Of a stretch of DNA of 64,000 nt, positions 1 to 10,139 are shown in pieces; the stretch's first letter is position 1; each line of letters begins with the position of its first letter. A program made the position numbers and the translations under genes. Under the pieces are notes generated by a model. It was given only the letters and a program-made list of their open reading frames with translations, did no database searches and was not told the DNA's origin. The DNA is from Bacillus_BD sp050389805 (GTDB lineage: Bacteria; Bacillota; Bacilli; Bacillales; Cytobacillaceae): assembly GCF_050389805.1 (NCBI RefSeq), contig NZ_CP130945.1, forward strand, positions 4,402,001-4,466,000, read 5' to 3'.

Positions 1-495
1 CGATAAAATTGGATTTGTTGTTGGCCAATCGATTCCAAGCGCTGGGTCATTCCATAAAATCCCACCGTCATGTTCTGGTGAATAGTATTCATCTACTTTA
101 TATGCAACCGTTGTATCTGGAACAATTGTGCAAAAACCATGCGCAAATCCCTTTGGTACTACTAGTTGACGTTTATTATGCTCGGATAAGATTGCTCCTA
201 CCCATTGTCCATATGTTGGTGAACCTTTACGAATATCTACAGCTACATCGTAAATAGCCCCTGTAATACAGCGAACAACTTTTGTTTGCGCCTTAGGATT
301 TAATTGAAAATGCAAACCTCTCAAAGTCCCAACTGGTGCTGATAGTGATTGATTATCTTGGATAAACTCATAGTACAGCCCTAGTTGGTCAAAAATACTT
401 CTATTATAACTTTCCATAAAATAACCACGATGATCACCAAAAACTTTTGGTTCTAAAATGACAACACCTGGTATTTTAGTTTTAATCATTTGCAT
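1..495 (-). CDS. rfbC: dTDP-4-dehydrorhamnose 3,5-epimerase, 3' end outside the window
   Basis: This enzyme epimerises C3 and C5 of dTDP-4-keto-6-deoxyglucose, the third step to dTDP-L-rhamnose. The 165 codons visible run off the left edge; the family is about 180 residues, so most of it is present. RmlC cupin hallmarks are seen: RGYF near residue 24, LRGLHFQ near 58-64 (its His is the usual catalytic base) and a KGFAHGF segment near 116. The ATG at 495 follows AGGAGG at good spacing. It is the last visible gene of the minus-strand polysaccharide operon, 18 bp after rfbA. The dehydratase and reductase genes (rfbB, rfbD) are probably beyond the edge; that is inference. Confidence 0.95.
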   Translation of the reverse strand, partial: MQMIKTKIPGVVILEPKVFGDHRGYFMESYNRSIFDQLGLYYEFIQDNQSLSAPVGTLRGLHFQLNPKAQTKVVRCITGAIYDVAVDIRKGSPTYGQWVGAILSEHNKRQLVVPKGFAHGFCTIVPDTTVAYKVDEYYSPEHDGGILWNDPALGIDWPTTNPILS

Positions 496-513
496 TTACC
501 TAACAGCCTCCTT

Positions 514-1389
514 TTAATTTACTCCTTGGTTGGCAATCTTCATTAAATATTGACCGTACTGATTTTTTAATAATGGTTCTGCTAGTTGTATTAACTTATC
601 TTTTGTAATATACCCCATTTTATAGGCAATTTCTTCAAGACAAGCAATTTTTAATGTTTGTCTTTTCTCAATAGTTTCAATAAATTGTGAGGCCTCTAAC
701 AATGATTCATGCGTTCCTGTATCTAACCAAGCATACCCACGTCCAAGAAGTTCGACATTTAATTCACCTTTTTCAAGGTAAGCCTTATTTACATCTGTAA
801 TCTCTAATTCGCCTCTAGCAGATGGCTTAATATTTTTAGCAATCTCTACTACACGGTTGTCATAAAAGTATAAACCTGTAACTGCATAATTTGACTTTGG
901 AATCTCTGGCTTTTCTTCAATAGATATAGCCTTTCCATTATTATCAAATTCAACTACCCCAAAACGTTCTGGATCATTTACGTAGTAACCAAATACAGTT
1001 GCTCCATTTTTACGTGATACAGCATTTCTTAATAGATCTGTAAGTCCATGACCGTAAAAAATATTATCCCCTAGAACAAGTGCAACATTATCATCACCGA
1101 TAAACTCTTCACCAATAAGAAATGCTTGTGCTAATCCACCTGGATCTGGTTGGACCTTATAAGTAAAGTTGATACCTAAATCTGAACCATCGCCTAATAT
1201 TTGTTCAAAACGTGCAATATCTTGAGGCGTAGAAATAATTAATATATCCTTTATACCAGCAAGCATTAATACAGACAGCGGATAATATATCATAGGTTTA
1301 TCATAAACAGGTAGTAACTGTTTGGATACAACCTTTGTTAATGGATATAATCTTGTACCACTTCCACCCGCCAAAATGATCCCTTTCAT
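514..1389 (-). CDS. rfbA: Glucose-1-phosphate thymidylyltransferase
   Basis: First enzyme of dTDP-L-rhamnose synthesis: joins dTTP and glucose-1-phosphate to give dTDP-glucose. The 291-residue length is typical. The N-terminal nucleotide-binding signature GGSGTRLYPLT is at residues 8-18 and is followed by the KQLLPVYDKPMIYYPLS segment of the family. LGDNIFYG near residue 107 supplies the metal-binding Asp. The start has a GGGAG Shine-Dalgarno. It sits directly upstream of rfbC in the same operon, so the polymer made here very likely contains L-rhamnose. Confidence 0.96.
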   Translation of the reverse strand: MKGIILAGGSGTRLYPLTKVVSKQLLPVYDKPMIYYPLSVLMLAGIKDILIISTPQDIARFEQILGDGSDLGINFTYKVQPDPGGLAQAFLIGEEFIGDDNVALVLGDNIFYGHGLTDLLRNAVSRKNGATVFGYYVNDPERFGVVEFDNNGKAISIEEKPEIPKSNYAVTGLYFYDNRVVEIAKNIKPSARGELEITDVNKAYLEKGELNVELLGRGYAWLDTGTHESLLEASQFIETIEKRQTLKIACLEEIAYKMGYITKDKLIQLAEPLLKNQYGQYLMKIANQGVN

Positions 1390-1516
1390 TTCTGTCAGCT
1401 CCCTTTAAAAACTTATTTCAAAAAATTAATAGACATTAACTCCATATTTATTATATATAACTATTATTTTAAAACCAATTAGAGCCATGAAATTGTAATA
1501 GGATATTAATGCTCTT

Positions 1517-2227
1517 TTAATCTTTTTTATAATTAAGAATAGCTATAAAGGTACCTATTCTACCTTTTAGTTGTTCTGTTAGTTTCCTTTTCTTGATTCC
1601 TGTAACATTTCCGCCATGCCTTACATATTTCATTAGAGGTTGATTAATATGAATAATATTTCTATTTTCTAGCATGCAGACAAGCGCGATCCATTGATCA
1701 TGCATTTCAATTGATTTTGGAAAAGGAAGAATACTTGGGATTAATTCCTTCCTAAAAGCCATCATTGCTCCTGTAAAGGCATTTTTCGTAAGATTTCCCC
1801 ATAATTTTTGATTAGTATTATTTGCATTATAATGATTCCATGAGGGATCCAACACTTCAAGCCTACCATCTACGACATATGCATCGTGCACGATTAAATC
1901 AGCATTTTGATTTCGAAAAGCATTTAAAACCACTTCTACTTTATTCTCTTCCCATATGTCATCCTGATCACATAAGAAAACGATCTCTCCCTTTGCTAAA
2001 GAGATCGCCTTTTCAAAACTTTTAATAGCTCCTAGATTTTGTTCATTTACATGAACTTCAACACGGTGACCATATTTGTCTTTAATTAGTTCTAGTGTAC
2101 GATCACTAGATCGATCGTCGACAATAATTACCTGATCATCTTCATTTAATTGTTTTAATACTGAATCTAGTTGTCTAATGACAAACTGAGCACCATTATA
2201 AGTTGCCATACAAACAGATAACTTCAT
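1517..2227 (-). CDS. Family 2 glycosyltransferase (rhamnosyltransferase-like)
   Basis: GT-A fold glycosyltransferase of 236 residues. The N-terminal SVCMATYNG segment and VDDRSSD near residue 37 form the nucleotide-sugar site. CDQDD near residue 86 is the DXD-type metal-binding motif. The family adds sugars from activated donors to lipid-linked intermediates at the cytoplasmic face of the membrane. Its start overlaps the stop of the upstream glycosyltransferase by 4 bp (ATGA), indicating translational coupling. A rhamnosyl donor is suggested by the neighbouring dTDP-rhamnose genes and by resemblance to rhamnosyltransferases, but donor and acceptor cannot be read from sequence. About 120 bp without a gene separates it from rfbA. 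Confidence 0.85.
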   Translation of the reverse strand: MKLSVCMATYNGAQFVIRQLDSVLKQLNEDDQVIIVDDRSSDRTLELIKDKYGHRVEVHVNEQNLGAIKSFEKAISLAKGEIVFLCDQDDIWEENKVEVVLNAFRNQNADLIVHDAYVVDGRLEVLDPSWNHYNANNTNQKLWGNLTKNAFTGAMMAFRKELIPSILPFPKSIEMHDQWIALVCMLENRNIIHINQPLMKYVRHGGNVTGIKKRKLTEQLKGRIGTFIAILNYKKD

Positions 2228-3081
2228 TTTTCCTCATTTCCCTTCAATAACGAAAAGAACTTACGAAGAGTATAAAATGCTATTTTTTTATTACTAACCA
2301 AAAGTATTTGCTTACACAAGCGCTTTAGCAATTGCATCTTATACTGTCGAAGTAAATCCCTTTTATAATTTTTATAAAAGTTGATCTCAGAGTCTAATAT
2401 ACTTTGATACCTCCATAATGACACCTGATTATAGTCCATAACAGATAACTCATGTTGTATTACAGTATCTAAAACGTATACCTTGTAATTTTTAAAAAAT
2501 ATTTCATTAAATAACCAATGATCCAAATAATCAAGAGGGAACTCTTCATTAAATCCACCAATCTCAGTTAGGAAAGAAACCCTTAGTATCGATGCTGAAT
2601 TTATTGCCATGATTTCTTTATTTTGAATACCTGGATTAGGTTTTTCTCCTTTTAAATGCTGTAAAGTGTCACTAAATACAGGTGAAATCATTTTATCTAT
2701 ATGATTAATCTTCGGTACTATAGCAACAACACTAGCATCTATCTCATTTATTGTAGATATCTTTCGTATATAATCACGGGTAACCTCGGTATCATGATCA
2801 AATAATATTAACCATTGGGCATTTAAGTCTTGTGCTCTTTTTAAAGCATAATTATACGCTGTAGCAATTCCCAAATTACGTGAATCATGAATATAAGAAA
2901 CCTCGCATCCAACAATCATTTCATCGGGAATCTCCTGCATTTCTGGACTATGATCATATATGACAAATTCGATTTGATTATTAGGAAAATCAAATTCAGC
3001 CAAATTTCGTTTAATTGTATTTAGTGTTTTACAATGTTCAATTGGTACTTTGTACAAAACAATTACTACTATTACTTTCAC
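2224..3081 (-). CDS. Family 2 glycosyltransferase (rhamnosyltransferase-like)
   Basis: A 285-residue GT-A enzyme with the N-terminal strand VIVVIVLYK, YDHSPE near residue 43 and the FDHDTEV metal-binding segment near residue 95. The layout resembles WbbL/RfbF-type rhamnosyltransferases: an LGIATAYN segment after the first Asp region and a C-terminal basic, amphipathic tail that may touch the membrane. It overlaps the next glycosyltransferase gene by 4 bp and begins 22 bp after the polymerase gene, so the three are co-transcribed. Specificity for rhamnose is inferred from family resemblance and from rfbA/rfbC in the same operon. Confidence 0.83.
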   Translation of the reverse strand: MKVIVVIVLYKVPIEHCKTLNTIKRNLAEFDFPNNQIEFVIYDHSPEMQEIPDEMIVGCEVSYIHDSRNLGIATAYNYALKRAQDLNAQWLILFDHDTEVTRDYIRKISTINEIDASVVAIVPKINHIDKMISPVFSDTLQHLKGEKPNPGIQNKEIMAINSASILRVSFLTEIGGFNEEFPLDYLDHWLFNEIFFKNYKVYVLDTVIQHELSVMDYNQVSLWRYQSILDSEINFYKNYKRDLLRQYKMQLLKRLCKQILLVSNKKIAFYTLRKFFSLLKGNEEK

Positions 3082-3103
3082 ATAAATCCCTCTTTATTTA
3101 CCG

Positions 3104-4456
3104 TCATATTCTTTTAAATTTTGAAAGTTCAGCGGTGTTTTGCGAAATAATTAATACTAATATAAAGAATGTGATACCTATTGGATTATTAATAAAAGGG
3201 TTTATGTTTGTTAACACAACCACACCTATAAAAGCAGCAATTAATGAACGATCATCTGTAGTGATATTGAAGTTTCGTTTATATGCTTTGTGATAATTTA
3301 ATAAAAATATTAAACACAAAAATAACCAAATAGATAACCCGATTATCCCTTGTTCAACTAAAATGTCTAAAAAGCTCATTTCAATACCATTTAATCGTCC
3401 AGCAATTTCCGTTCCATATCCATGACCAACAACTAATAATACTGGATTACTTAATAATATGTCTTTCGAATCCAAGATAAACTCAAGACGAGCATTTACA
3501 CTGACATCATTTACTTCCTTTTTAACTTCTTTATTTTCTTCCTCGTCATCAGGTTTTGGCACCTCTACAACTGCATCTTGTTGAAATCTCTCTAGAGTCA
3601 TATGTTGATATAAAAACGGGACTGAAATAATAACAATCATTAATATAATTGATTTTTTTATTAATTGTTTATTTTTTACAAGGTTTTTATACTTTTGTAC
3701 AAGCCCTTTAATTGGATCCGTTACAATTTTAATATCTAGTGCAATAATCATAAGTACACATACTACAAATGCAACTAAGAATCCGCGTGTTTCAGACCAT
3801 AATATAGATATGGAGCAAAGAATAACATTATAGATATCAATTTTTGTATATTTTTTCGAAAGTAATGCATTTAATGAAAGAATTAGTCCAATTAAAACAT
3901 AAAAATGACTTTTATAAAAGACACTGTTGCTTGGACGGAAAAAGAGGTCATCATTCATAATCGTATTCATAAACCTATAGAAGGGTAAAAAGTTTGCGCT
4001 AAAAACAGTTTTTCCTAATACCGCAATAGAAATTGTAAAAATTGCAACAGCTAAAGCACTATATTTTAATAAGGAAATTATTCTTTGTTTAGTGAACCTT
4101 TCTTCAGATATATAATAAGCTAATGGGAAATAGACCCCAAAAAAAGACACCCTGAAAAAGTCCATTACAATGATAGACAAAGGGTTTCCATTTATAATTC
4201 CCATTAACGCACTAACAAAAAACCAAATAATTAACCCATAAATTCCAATCGTTAATGGATTTATTCTAATAAAAGTATTAATTTCCTTATTAAAGTAGGC
4301 TTTTTCTTTTATAATTCTAGTGGCAAAAGTTAAAATGACTAGAATAAAAAGAACTTGTCGAATGGAAAGAATTCCAAAATCAATTAACCTTCCACCGCCT
4401 CCTATAAAAACTTCTACAAAGAAAATAGTTAAAAGAATTTTCTCGAATTTGCTCAT
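3104..4456 (-). CDS. O-antigen ligase/polymerase-like membrane protein (Wzy type)
   Basis: A 450-residue polytopic protein with roughly ten hydrophobic segments and one long hydrophilic loop around residues 285-345 (acidic run of Asp, Glu and Lys). That loop is followed by the GHGYGTEIAGR segment, which fits the periplasmic-type loop of the Wzy/WaaL superfamily (Pfam O-antigen ligase). Such proteins polymerise lipid-linked repeat units on the outer face of the membrane. It lies between glycosyltransferase genes and the same locus has a flippase, as expected for a Wzx/Wzy-dependent pathway. Sequence conservation in this family is low, so polymerase rather than ligase is inferred from context. 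Confidence 0.78.
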   Translation of the reverse strand: MSKFEKILLTIFFVEVFIGGGGRLIDFGILSIRQVLFILVILTFATRIIKEKAYFNKEINTFIRINPLTIGIYGLIIWFFVSALMGIINGNPLSIIVMDFFRVSFFGVYFPLAYYISEERFTKQRIISLLKYSALAVAIFTISIAVLGKTVFSANFLPFYRFMNTIMNDDLFFRPSNSVFYKSHFYVLIGLILSLNALLSKKYTKIDIYNVILCSISILWSETRGFLVAFVVCVLMIIALDIKIVTDPIKGLVQKYKNLVKNKQLIKKSIILMIVIISVPFLYQHMTLERFQQDAVVEVPKPDDEEENKEVKKEVNDVSVNARLEFILDSKDILLSNPVLLVVGHGYGTEIAGRLNGIEMSFLDILVEQGIIGLSIWLFLCLIFLLNYHKAYKRNFNITTDDRSLIAAFIGVVVLTNINPFINNPIGITFFILVLIISQNTAELSKFKRI

Positions 4457-4495
4457 GAAGTAGTATTTCCTCTCTTTTTTATGGTAATTTAATTT

Positions 4496-5281
4496 TTAAA
4501 AGAATCTCCATCCCCACTTTTGAAAAAACTTAAACATTGACAGCATAAATATTTTAAATAAATTCCAGTTCTTGTGGGCCCCACGTTCATAATAATGGTA
4601 AACATTCGAAAAAGGGGAATATACTACCCTTTTTTTTCGTTTATTAAGTTCTAAACATAAATCATAATCCTCAAAATACATAAAATACCGTTCATCAAAA
4701 CCCTTTATTTCTTTAAAATCTTCCCCTCTAATAAGCATAAAACACCCAGAGCCTATGCGTATATCCATCAACTTATCGTCTGGAAGGTCTCGACATTCAT
4801 AAGAAGCCAAACGCTTTGAAAAGACCTTTTTTACAATTTTAAACGGAATAAACCGTAATGCATAATCAAAAACAGTTACCCGATTTCTTATTAAATATTG
4901 AGTTGTACCATCAGGATTAAGGACTTTCGGAACCAGTAAAGAAATTGTAGAATCTTCTTCCATACGATTAATCATTCGAGTTAAATCAGCACGTTTTAAA
5001 ATAATGTCCGGATTAAAAATTAAAAAATATTTTTCTGTTGATCGTAGCAAATTATAATTATGACCATAACCAAAGCCTTTATTTTCATGATTAAATACAA
5101 TATCCGCAAAATCCTCATATTCCTTTAGCCGGTTTTTATATTCTGGAGTTGAATTATTATCAAAGATAACAAATCGAAATTGCTTATCTACACCAAATTC
5201 CTTTTTAGCGTTATCCAGAACATGAAATATATGTTTACTATTATAAGTTACAATACTAATTGCAATTTTTACACCTTGCAT
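4496..5281 (-). CDS. Family 2 glycosyltransferase
   Basis: A 261-residue GT-A enzyme: ISIVTYNS at the N-terminus, FDNNSTPEY near residue 40, NKGFGYGHNYN near residue 69 and FNPDIIL as the metal-binding DXD-like segment near residue 89. The acidic FMYFEDYDLCLEL segment near residue 200 is the usual GT2 catalytic-base region. It is the first gene of the minus-strand run that ends with rfbC, so it probably lies nearest the promoter. The 262-bp gap upstream separates it from the divergent LCP gene and should carry both promoters; no strong consensus was identified there. Donor sugar unknown. Confidence 0.85.
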   Translation of the reverse strand: MQGVKIAISIVTYNSKHIFHVLDNAKKEFGVDKQFRFVIFDNNSTPEYKNRLKEYEDFADIVFNHENKGFGYGHNYNLLRSTEKYFLIFNPDIILKRADLTRMINRMEEDSTISLLVPKVLNPDGTTQYLIRNRVTVFDYALRFIPFKIVKKVFSKRLASYECRDLPDDKLMDIRIGSGCFMLIRGEDFKEIKGFDERYFMYFEDYDLCLELNKRKKRVVYSPFSNVYHYYERGAHKNWNLFKIFMLSMFKFFQKWGWRFF

Positions 5282-5543
5282 TCACTAACACACTCTTTTC
5301 AATACAACTAAGTTGTTGTTTTTTATAGTATTTCCAATAGCACTTAACCATCACTATCTTTTACTTAAACCATTTTAAACTGTCAACACAGAATTATATC
5401 ATTAACTTGTAGAATTTTGAATAATAGGTTTTACCAATTTAAACTTTTGATTGCTCAATCTCATAGTGAAGCTTATAATTTAACATGAATAGACAAAATT
5501 AGTCATTCTCCCATAACTTAATATAAGAAGGGGTTTCAAATTT

Positions 5544-6530
5544 ATGAATACTAGAACAAGGTATAAAAAGAGAAGGAAAAAATTAAGATGGAGAAGAATT
5601 GTTCTTTTGACGTTCTTGTTTTTTTTCGTAAGTATAGGTCTTTTTGGATACAACTTATATAGTAGTGTAGTAAGCGCAGTAGACAAAATGAATAATACTA
5701 TTGATAGAGAAACTTCCGACAAAAGAACTGAGGAAATAAAATTTAACCGTAAAGATCCTATCTCCATATTATTAGTAGGAGTAGACGAAAGAGATGGAGA
5801 CGCAGGTCGGACAGACTCTATGTTAGTATTAACTATTAATCCTGAATTAAAATCCACCAAGATGATCAGTATTCCACGGGATACTCGTGCAGAATTGGTT
5901 AATTCAAAAAAACCCAATAAAAATACAATTAGTAAAATGAATCATGCCTACGCATTTGGTGGAATTGAAATGACAATAGAGTCAATCGAACATTTTTTAA
6001 ACATACCTATCGATTATTATATAGAGGTTAATATGGAAGGGTTCAAAGATTTAGTTGATGCTGTTGGCGGTATTGATGTTAATAACCAATATGAATTTGA
6101 ATTAGATGGCACACACTTATTAGAAGGACAACAACACTTAAACGGGGAAGAAGCATTGCAGTATGCAAGAATGCGTAAAGAAGACCCTTTAGGCGATTTT
6201 GGGAGACAGAAAAGACAACAAGAGGTTATATCCAAAGTAATAAAAAAAGGAGCGTCTATCTCATCCTTAGGCAAATACGATGATATCTTAGAAGCATTGC
6301 AAGACAATATAAAAACAAACTTAACATTAGATGACATTCTAGGTATCCAAAAAATATACCGACCAGCTGCTGATTCAATCACTAAATTAGAATTAGATGG
6401 CGAAGGGAAAACAATGAACAAGGTATGGTATTATATTGTTGAAGATGAAACAAGGCAAGAATTGTCAAATGAATTACGAGATCATTTAGATTTACCAAAA
6501 GATGAAGTCGAAGACAGTAGTTTATATTAA
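5544..6530 (+). CDS. LytR-CpsA-Psr (LCP) family polysaccharide-peptidoglycan ligase
   Basis: LCP enzymes move undecaprenyl-linked wall teichoic acid or capsule onto peptidoglycan at the outer membrane face. The 328-residue protein has a very basic cytoplasmic N-terminus, one membrane anchor at about residues 20-42, then the LCP domain. Visible motifs are ILLVGVDERDGDAGRTDSM (residues 75-93), the pyrophosphate-binding ISIPRDTRAEL, and AVGGIDVN followed by ALQYARMRKED with its conserved Arg. An AGAAGGGG ribosome site precedes the ATG. It is transcribed divergently from the glycosyltransferase operon, so the locus product is probably covalently wall-linked. Which of several cellular LCP paralogues this is cannot be told. 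Confidence 0.92.
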   Translation: MNTRTRYKKRRKKLRWRRIVLLTFLFFFVSIGLFGYNLYSSVVSAVDKMNNTIDRETSDKRTEEIKFNRKDPISILLVGVDERDGDAGRTDSMLVLTINPELKSTKMISIPRDTRAELVNSKKPNKNTISKMNHAYAFGGIEMTIESIEHFLNIPIDYYIEVNMEGFKDLVDAVGGIDVNNQYEFELDGTHLLEGQQHLNGEEALQYARMRKEDPLGDFGRQKRQQEVISKVIKKGASISSLGKYDDILEALQDNIKTNLTLDDILGIQKIYRPAADSITKLELDGEGKTMNKVWYYIVEDETRQELSNELRDHLDLPKDEVEDSSLY

Positions 6531-6564
6531 TGTTTATATTCCTTTTAAAATTAGAATGTTCTTT

Positions 6565-6605
6565 CATAAAAGAATGGCGATAAAAATTATCGCCATTCTT
6601 TTATG
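6565..6605. terminator. Bidirectional hairpin between LCP and glucosaminidase genes
   Basis: Perfect inverted repeat with 19-bp arms (CATAAAAGAATGGCGATAA and its complement) and a 3-nt loop, 34 bp after the LCP stop. Its T-rich flank suits termination of the plus-strand transcript. Confidence 0.8.
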
Positions 6606-6631
6606 AAATCGAATTTTAATATCTCCAAACG

Positions 6632-6666
6632 AAAAGGAGTACAATCTATAAGACTGTACTCCTTTT
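6632..6666 (-). terminator. Rho-independent terminator of the glucosaminidase gene
   Basis: Arms AAAAGGAGTACA and TGTACTCCTTTT around an 11-nt loop, just 3' of the minus-strand stop at 6675 and ending in a U-run on that strand. Confidence 0.8.
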
Positions 6667-6674
6667 ATTATGGA

Positions 6675-9600
6675 CTATTTGTATTTTGGTAATTCTAAAT
6701 ACAGAGTATAAGGCTGGATTTTATACACTTCATACATATGATTCACTTGTTTATAAGCCCATTGAATATCAGTAGCATATTGATTCCCTGCAACTTTTTT
6801 AGTTGACATTAGTTCAGGGTTCCATCGCATTTCATAAATTGTATTCTGTACAATTTTATAAGGATTTTTACCACCAATATATTTTTCTCCAATAAAAGCA
6901 GCTCCGCCAACGATTGCTGCCTCAGGTGTAAACCAACCGTTTCTATAAGCAGCTAAAGCTCCTAATTCATCAGGGTTACGATCATATGCCTCAATCCCAT
7001 ACATATTATATACAGCTTTTGCTCCTTTTGGCTCAGTGCCTCCTACATCTTCGAGCGTGAGAACACCCCCATTACTGTCCTTAAGAACAACAGGCTGACC
7101 ATCTTTATTTAACTCTACCAATATACCATTTGCTAAATCAGATCGACCATTTCCTGTTTCTAATAATGCATGGGACATTAAATAAACTTCATTTACGTTA
7201 TGCTTTTTAGCTGCTTCAATAAACGATTGCCCTCTTCCTGATAAAATCCCTTTTCCATTTAGGTATTGATTTAAAGTTCCAGCTTGGACATCACTAGTTT
7301 TTGTGAGACTCATAAATTGTAATCTTTGTTTCTCGTCATCGACAAAATTTGCAGGATTTAAATAATCCTGAACATCAGATGATTTAGCATTACGCCAATT
7401 TCCAAGTTCTACTTGATGCCACCCATTTACGTTTTCCTCTACAATGGATAACTGAGTATCCTTTTTTACAGTTTGAAAAACATGACTTAATGAAGAGCGA
7501 CTTTCTCTAATATCAAGTTTGTCTGATAGTACTTTACCAATTCTAGAATTAATGGTTCCAAATCTACTATGAACATACAATTCTTCTCCGTCATATTCGA
7601 TTTTATACCAACTCTTACTCCCTAAGAATTCATCCCCTGTAACATTATCATCTAATAGTAAAAACTTAGTTCCATACCCTACTTCAGCATAAATATTTTC
7701 ATTAGTATCTAAGTCGGCAGAAGTTCTAATATTTACCTTAGTACCGGTAATAATTCCTCCATCGTAGAGTTTAACATTACTAGCATTAACAAATGCTGGT
7801 TGTTTACGGTATAAATCCGTTTGTGGAGAAACTTTCATTTGATAAGTTAATGCATTATTCAAAGTCAAATCATAATTATTAGTTGAAATAATTACGCTAG
7901 GTTTTATAAAGGCTTTCTCTTTGCTTACCGCTTCTCCTTGACCTTTAACTACCAATTTAATTTCAATAGCTTCAACAGGTTTTGAATATCCTTCAGAACC
8001 AGCTGACATTCCATTTTTTGCCCAACCTAACCAACCATAAGTACCAATATGGGCACGATAATAAACATCGTAATGGTTTGCCATATCTCCTGTTAACTTA
8101 ATTTGGATAGCTTCAATACGATTCCCTTCTCCAGTTGTTCCAGATACAGAGCCGTTTGAAACTTCATTTAACCAACCCTTATTTTGAACTAGCGTCTTAT
8201 AAGTGATATTACCTGGATACGGAATATTTTTTAGAGAAATTTTAATAGCTTCAACCTGTTTACCCTTACCAGTTGTTCCACTCAATTCTCCATCCTTTAC
8301 ATCCTTCAACCATCCTAGTGATTGAACATGGGTTGAATAAGAAACAGATGGATCCATTATTAACGGAGCCTTAGTAGAACCAGGAGGATTTCCACCTTTT
8401 TCAATTAGTACAATTTCAATACCTTCTAATCGTTTAGCAAGACCTTGAGTTCCTGCAGATTCTCCATTTTTAGCCCAATCTAACCAACCATAGGTTTGAG
8501 AATGAACACGGTAATAGACATCAAAATGGTTCGCCATTTCTCCTGTTAATTTTATCTGAATAGCTTCTAGTCGTTTCGCTTCTCCAGATGTCCCTGATAT
8601 GGCTCCGTTAGATTTAAAATTTAACCAGCCGTAACTTTGTACATGAGTTTTATAGGTAATACCGCCTGAATAAGGCGCATTTTTCAATGAAATTTTAATA
8701 GCCTCTAAACGTTTTGCTTCCCCTTCTGTTCCTGACATTTTTCCATCAGACACAGGATTTAACCATCCATAACTTTGTACATGAGTTGAATAAGTGACTG
8801 ATGGATCCATTACAAGTGGTTTGGTTGTAGAACCTGGCGCTTGTCCACCCTTTTCAACTAAAACAATTTCAATAGCTTCTAAGCGTTTAGCAAGACCTTG
8901 GGTTCCTGCAGATTCACCGTTTTTTGCCCAATCCAGCCATCCATAGGTTTGCGCATGTACTCGATAGTATACATCATAATGGTTTGCCATTTCGCCTGTT
9001 AGCTTGATTTGAATAGCTTCTAAACGTTTTCCCTCACCTGTTGTTCCAGATTCTTTATTATCAGAAACAAAATCTAACCATCCATGACTTTGTACATGGG
9101 TTTTATAAGTGATTCCGCCTTCATGAGGGGCATCTTTTAAAGCGATTTTAATAGATTCCAACCGTTTTGCTTCGCCTTCGGTTCCTGAAGCTGTTCCATC
9201 AGATACAGGTTTCAACCATCCACGACTTTGTACATGGGTTGAATACACAACTGATGGACTTTTCAAAGAGCTCATTGCAAAAGTTTGGAAGGATTGGGAC
9301 GGCGCTTCCTCACTATCACTGACAGCTTTATTATTTTCACCGCTACCGCTTGACTGTACCTTAATAGAAGATTCAGATTCAGTTTCAGTTTCATTTAATG
9401 ACTCTTCTTTCGCATTTAATGAATGGTAAACATCTTCTGTAATAGGTACTTTTTCGTTATTTTCTTTGGTTAGATAGTAAGTCAAACCTTTATTTTCAAT
9501 AACTGTACCATGTTCATCGATTGTTTTTAATTCTTCAATAGAAGTACCATTTTCATTTGTTTCCAGAACTGTCACTTGATCATTTAAATCTGCCGAAAAA

Positions 9601-9980
9601 ACTTCTTCAACCTCAAAAAAATCAGATTCAGAGATTCTATAATTGATAGATTCCTCATTTAATATATCCAATTTATTTAGTTCATTATTTACATTTAACA
9701 AGACTTCTTGTGTCTGCTTTTCCGAACTATTTAGGATTTCAATTTTTCCAGTAATAGATGTTTTTGAGTCATCTGACCATCCAGAAAAATGCAATCTTAC
9801 ACGATCATTAATCTGAACCGTTTCTTCTTCACCTTGATACTTGATAAAATAATAACTGTCTTTTGAGTCTAGATTAGCCCCTTTTGGTTCTGCTGCAAAT
9901 CCAATACTCAGATTAGAAGTAAATGAAAAACTCAAAATCATAATTCCAACAAGAACTAAAAGTATTTTTTTTGTTGCCAT
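6675..9980 (-). CDS. Secreted endo-beta-N-acetylglucosaminidase with nine ChW repeats and SH3 domains
   Basis: Predicted wall hydrolase of 1101 residues cutting the glycan strand. A signal peptide spans residues 1-30 (positive MATKK, hydrophobic core, FAA cleavage). Residues about 30-235 are acidic and without a recognised domain. Nine ChW repeats (Pfam 'clostridial hydrophobic with conserved W') follow at about 240-740, arranged as three blocks of three; each has a GW dipeptide and most end with KRLEAI. Two SH3-like segments span about 750-880. A C-terminal glucosaminidase domain carries the HALLETGNG catalytic Glu segment near residue 935. The repeats probably bind wall polymer. It is monocistronic with its own terminator and interrupts the polysaccharide locus. 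Its repeats closely match those of the amidase at 17138. Confidence 0.9.
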   Translation of the reverse strand: MATKKILLVLVGIMILSFSFTSNLSIGFAAEPKGANLDSKDSYYFIKYQGEEETVQINDRVRLHFSGWSDDSKTSITGKIEILNSSEKQTQEVLLNVNNELNKLDILNEESINYRISESDFFEVEEVFSADLNDQVTVLETNENGTSIEELKTIDEHGTVIENKGLTYYLTKENNEKVPITEDVYHSLNAKEESLNETETESESSIKVQSSGSGENNKAVSDSEEAPSQSFQTFAMSSLKSPSVVYSTHVQSRGWLKPVSDGTASGTEGEAKRLESIKIALKDAPHEGGITYKTHVQSHGWLDFVSDNKESGTTGEGKRLEAIQIKLTGEMANHYDVYYRVHAQTYGWLDWAKNGESAGTQGLAKRLEAIEIVLVEKGGQAPGSTTKPLVMDPSVTYSTHVQSYGWLNPVSDGKMSGTEGEAKRLEAIKISLKNAPYSGGITYKTHVQSYGWLNFKSNGAISGTSGEAKRLEAIQIKLTGEMANHFDVYYRVHSQTYGWLDWAKNGESAGTQGLAKRLEGIEIVLIEKGGNPPGSTKAPLIMDPSVSYSTHVQSLGWLKDVKDGELSGTTGKGKQVEAIKISLKNIPYPGNITYKTLVQNKGWLNEVSNGSVSGTTGEGNRIEAIQIKLTGDMANHYDVYYRAHIGTYGWLGWAKNGMSAGSEGYSKPVEAIEIKLVVKGQGEAVSKEKAFIKPSVIISTNNYDLTLNNALTYQMKVSPQTDLYRKQPAFVNASNVKLYDGGIITGTKVNIRTSADLDTNENIYAEVGYGTKFLLLDDNVTGDEFLGSKSWYKIEYDGEELYVHSRFGTINSRIGKVLSDKLDIRESRSSLSHVFQTVKKDTQLSIVEENVNGWHQVELGNWRNAKSSDVQDYLNPANFVDDEKQRLQFMSLTKTSDVQAGTLNQYLNGKGILSGRGQSFIEAAKKHNVNEVYLMSHALLETGNGRSDLANGILVELNKDGQPVVLKDSNGGVLTLEDVGGTEPKGAKAVYNMYGIEAYDRNPDELGALAAYRNGWFTPEAAIVGGAAFIGEKYIGGKNPYKIVQNTIYEMRWNPELMSTKKVAGNQYATDIQWAYKQVNHMYEVYKIQPYTLYLELPKYK

Positions 9981-10139
9981 AAAAAATTAAACATCCCCCT
10001 CTCAAAATGTTTTCCATAAATTAATAGACTTCTCCTGTTATTCTAGCATAATACAAGCTGGTTAACATTAGAAATTTATTACTGAAGTGTATATCAGAAC
10101 TTTAAAATATTTAAAAATTAAAATTATAACTTATACGAC

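Noticed and set aside
9..257. 82-codon plus-strand frame at the left edge
   Set aside because: Antisense to rfbC, which has clear family motifs and a good start.
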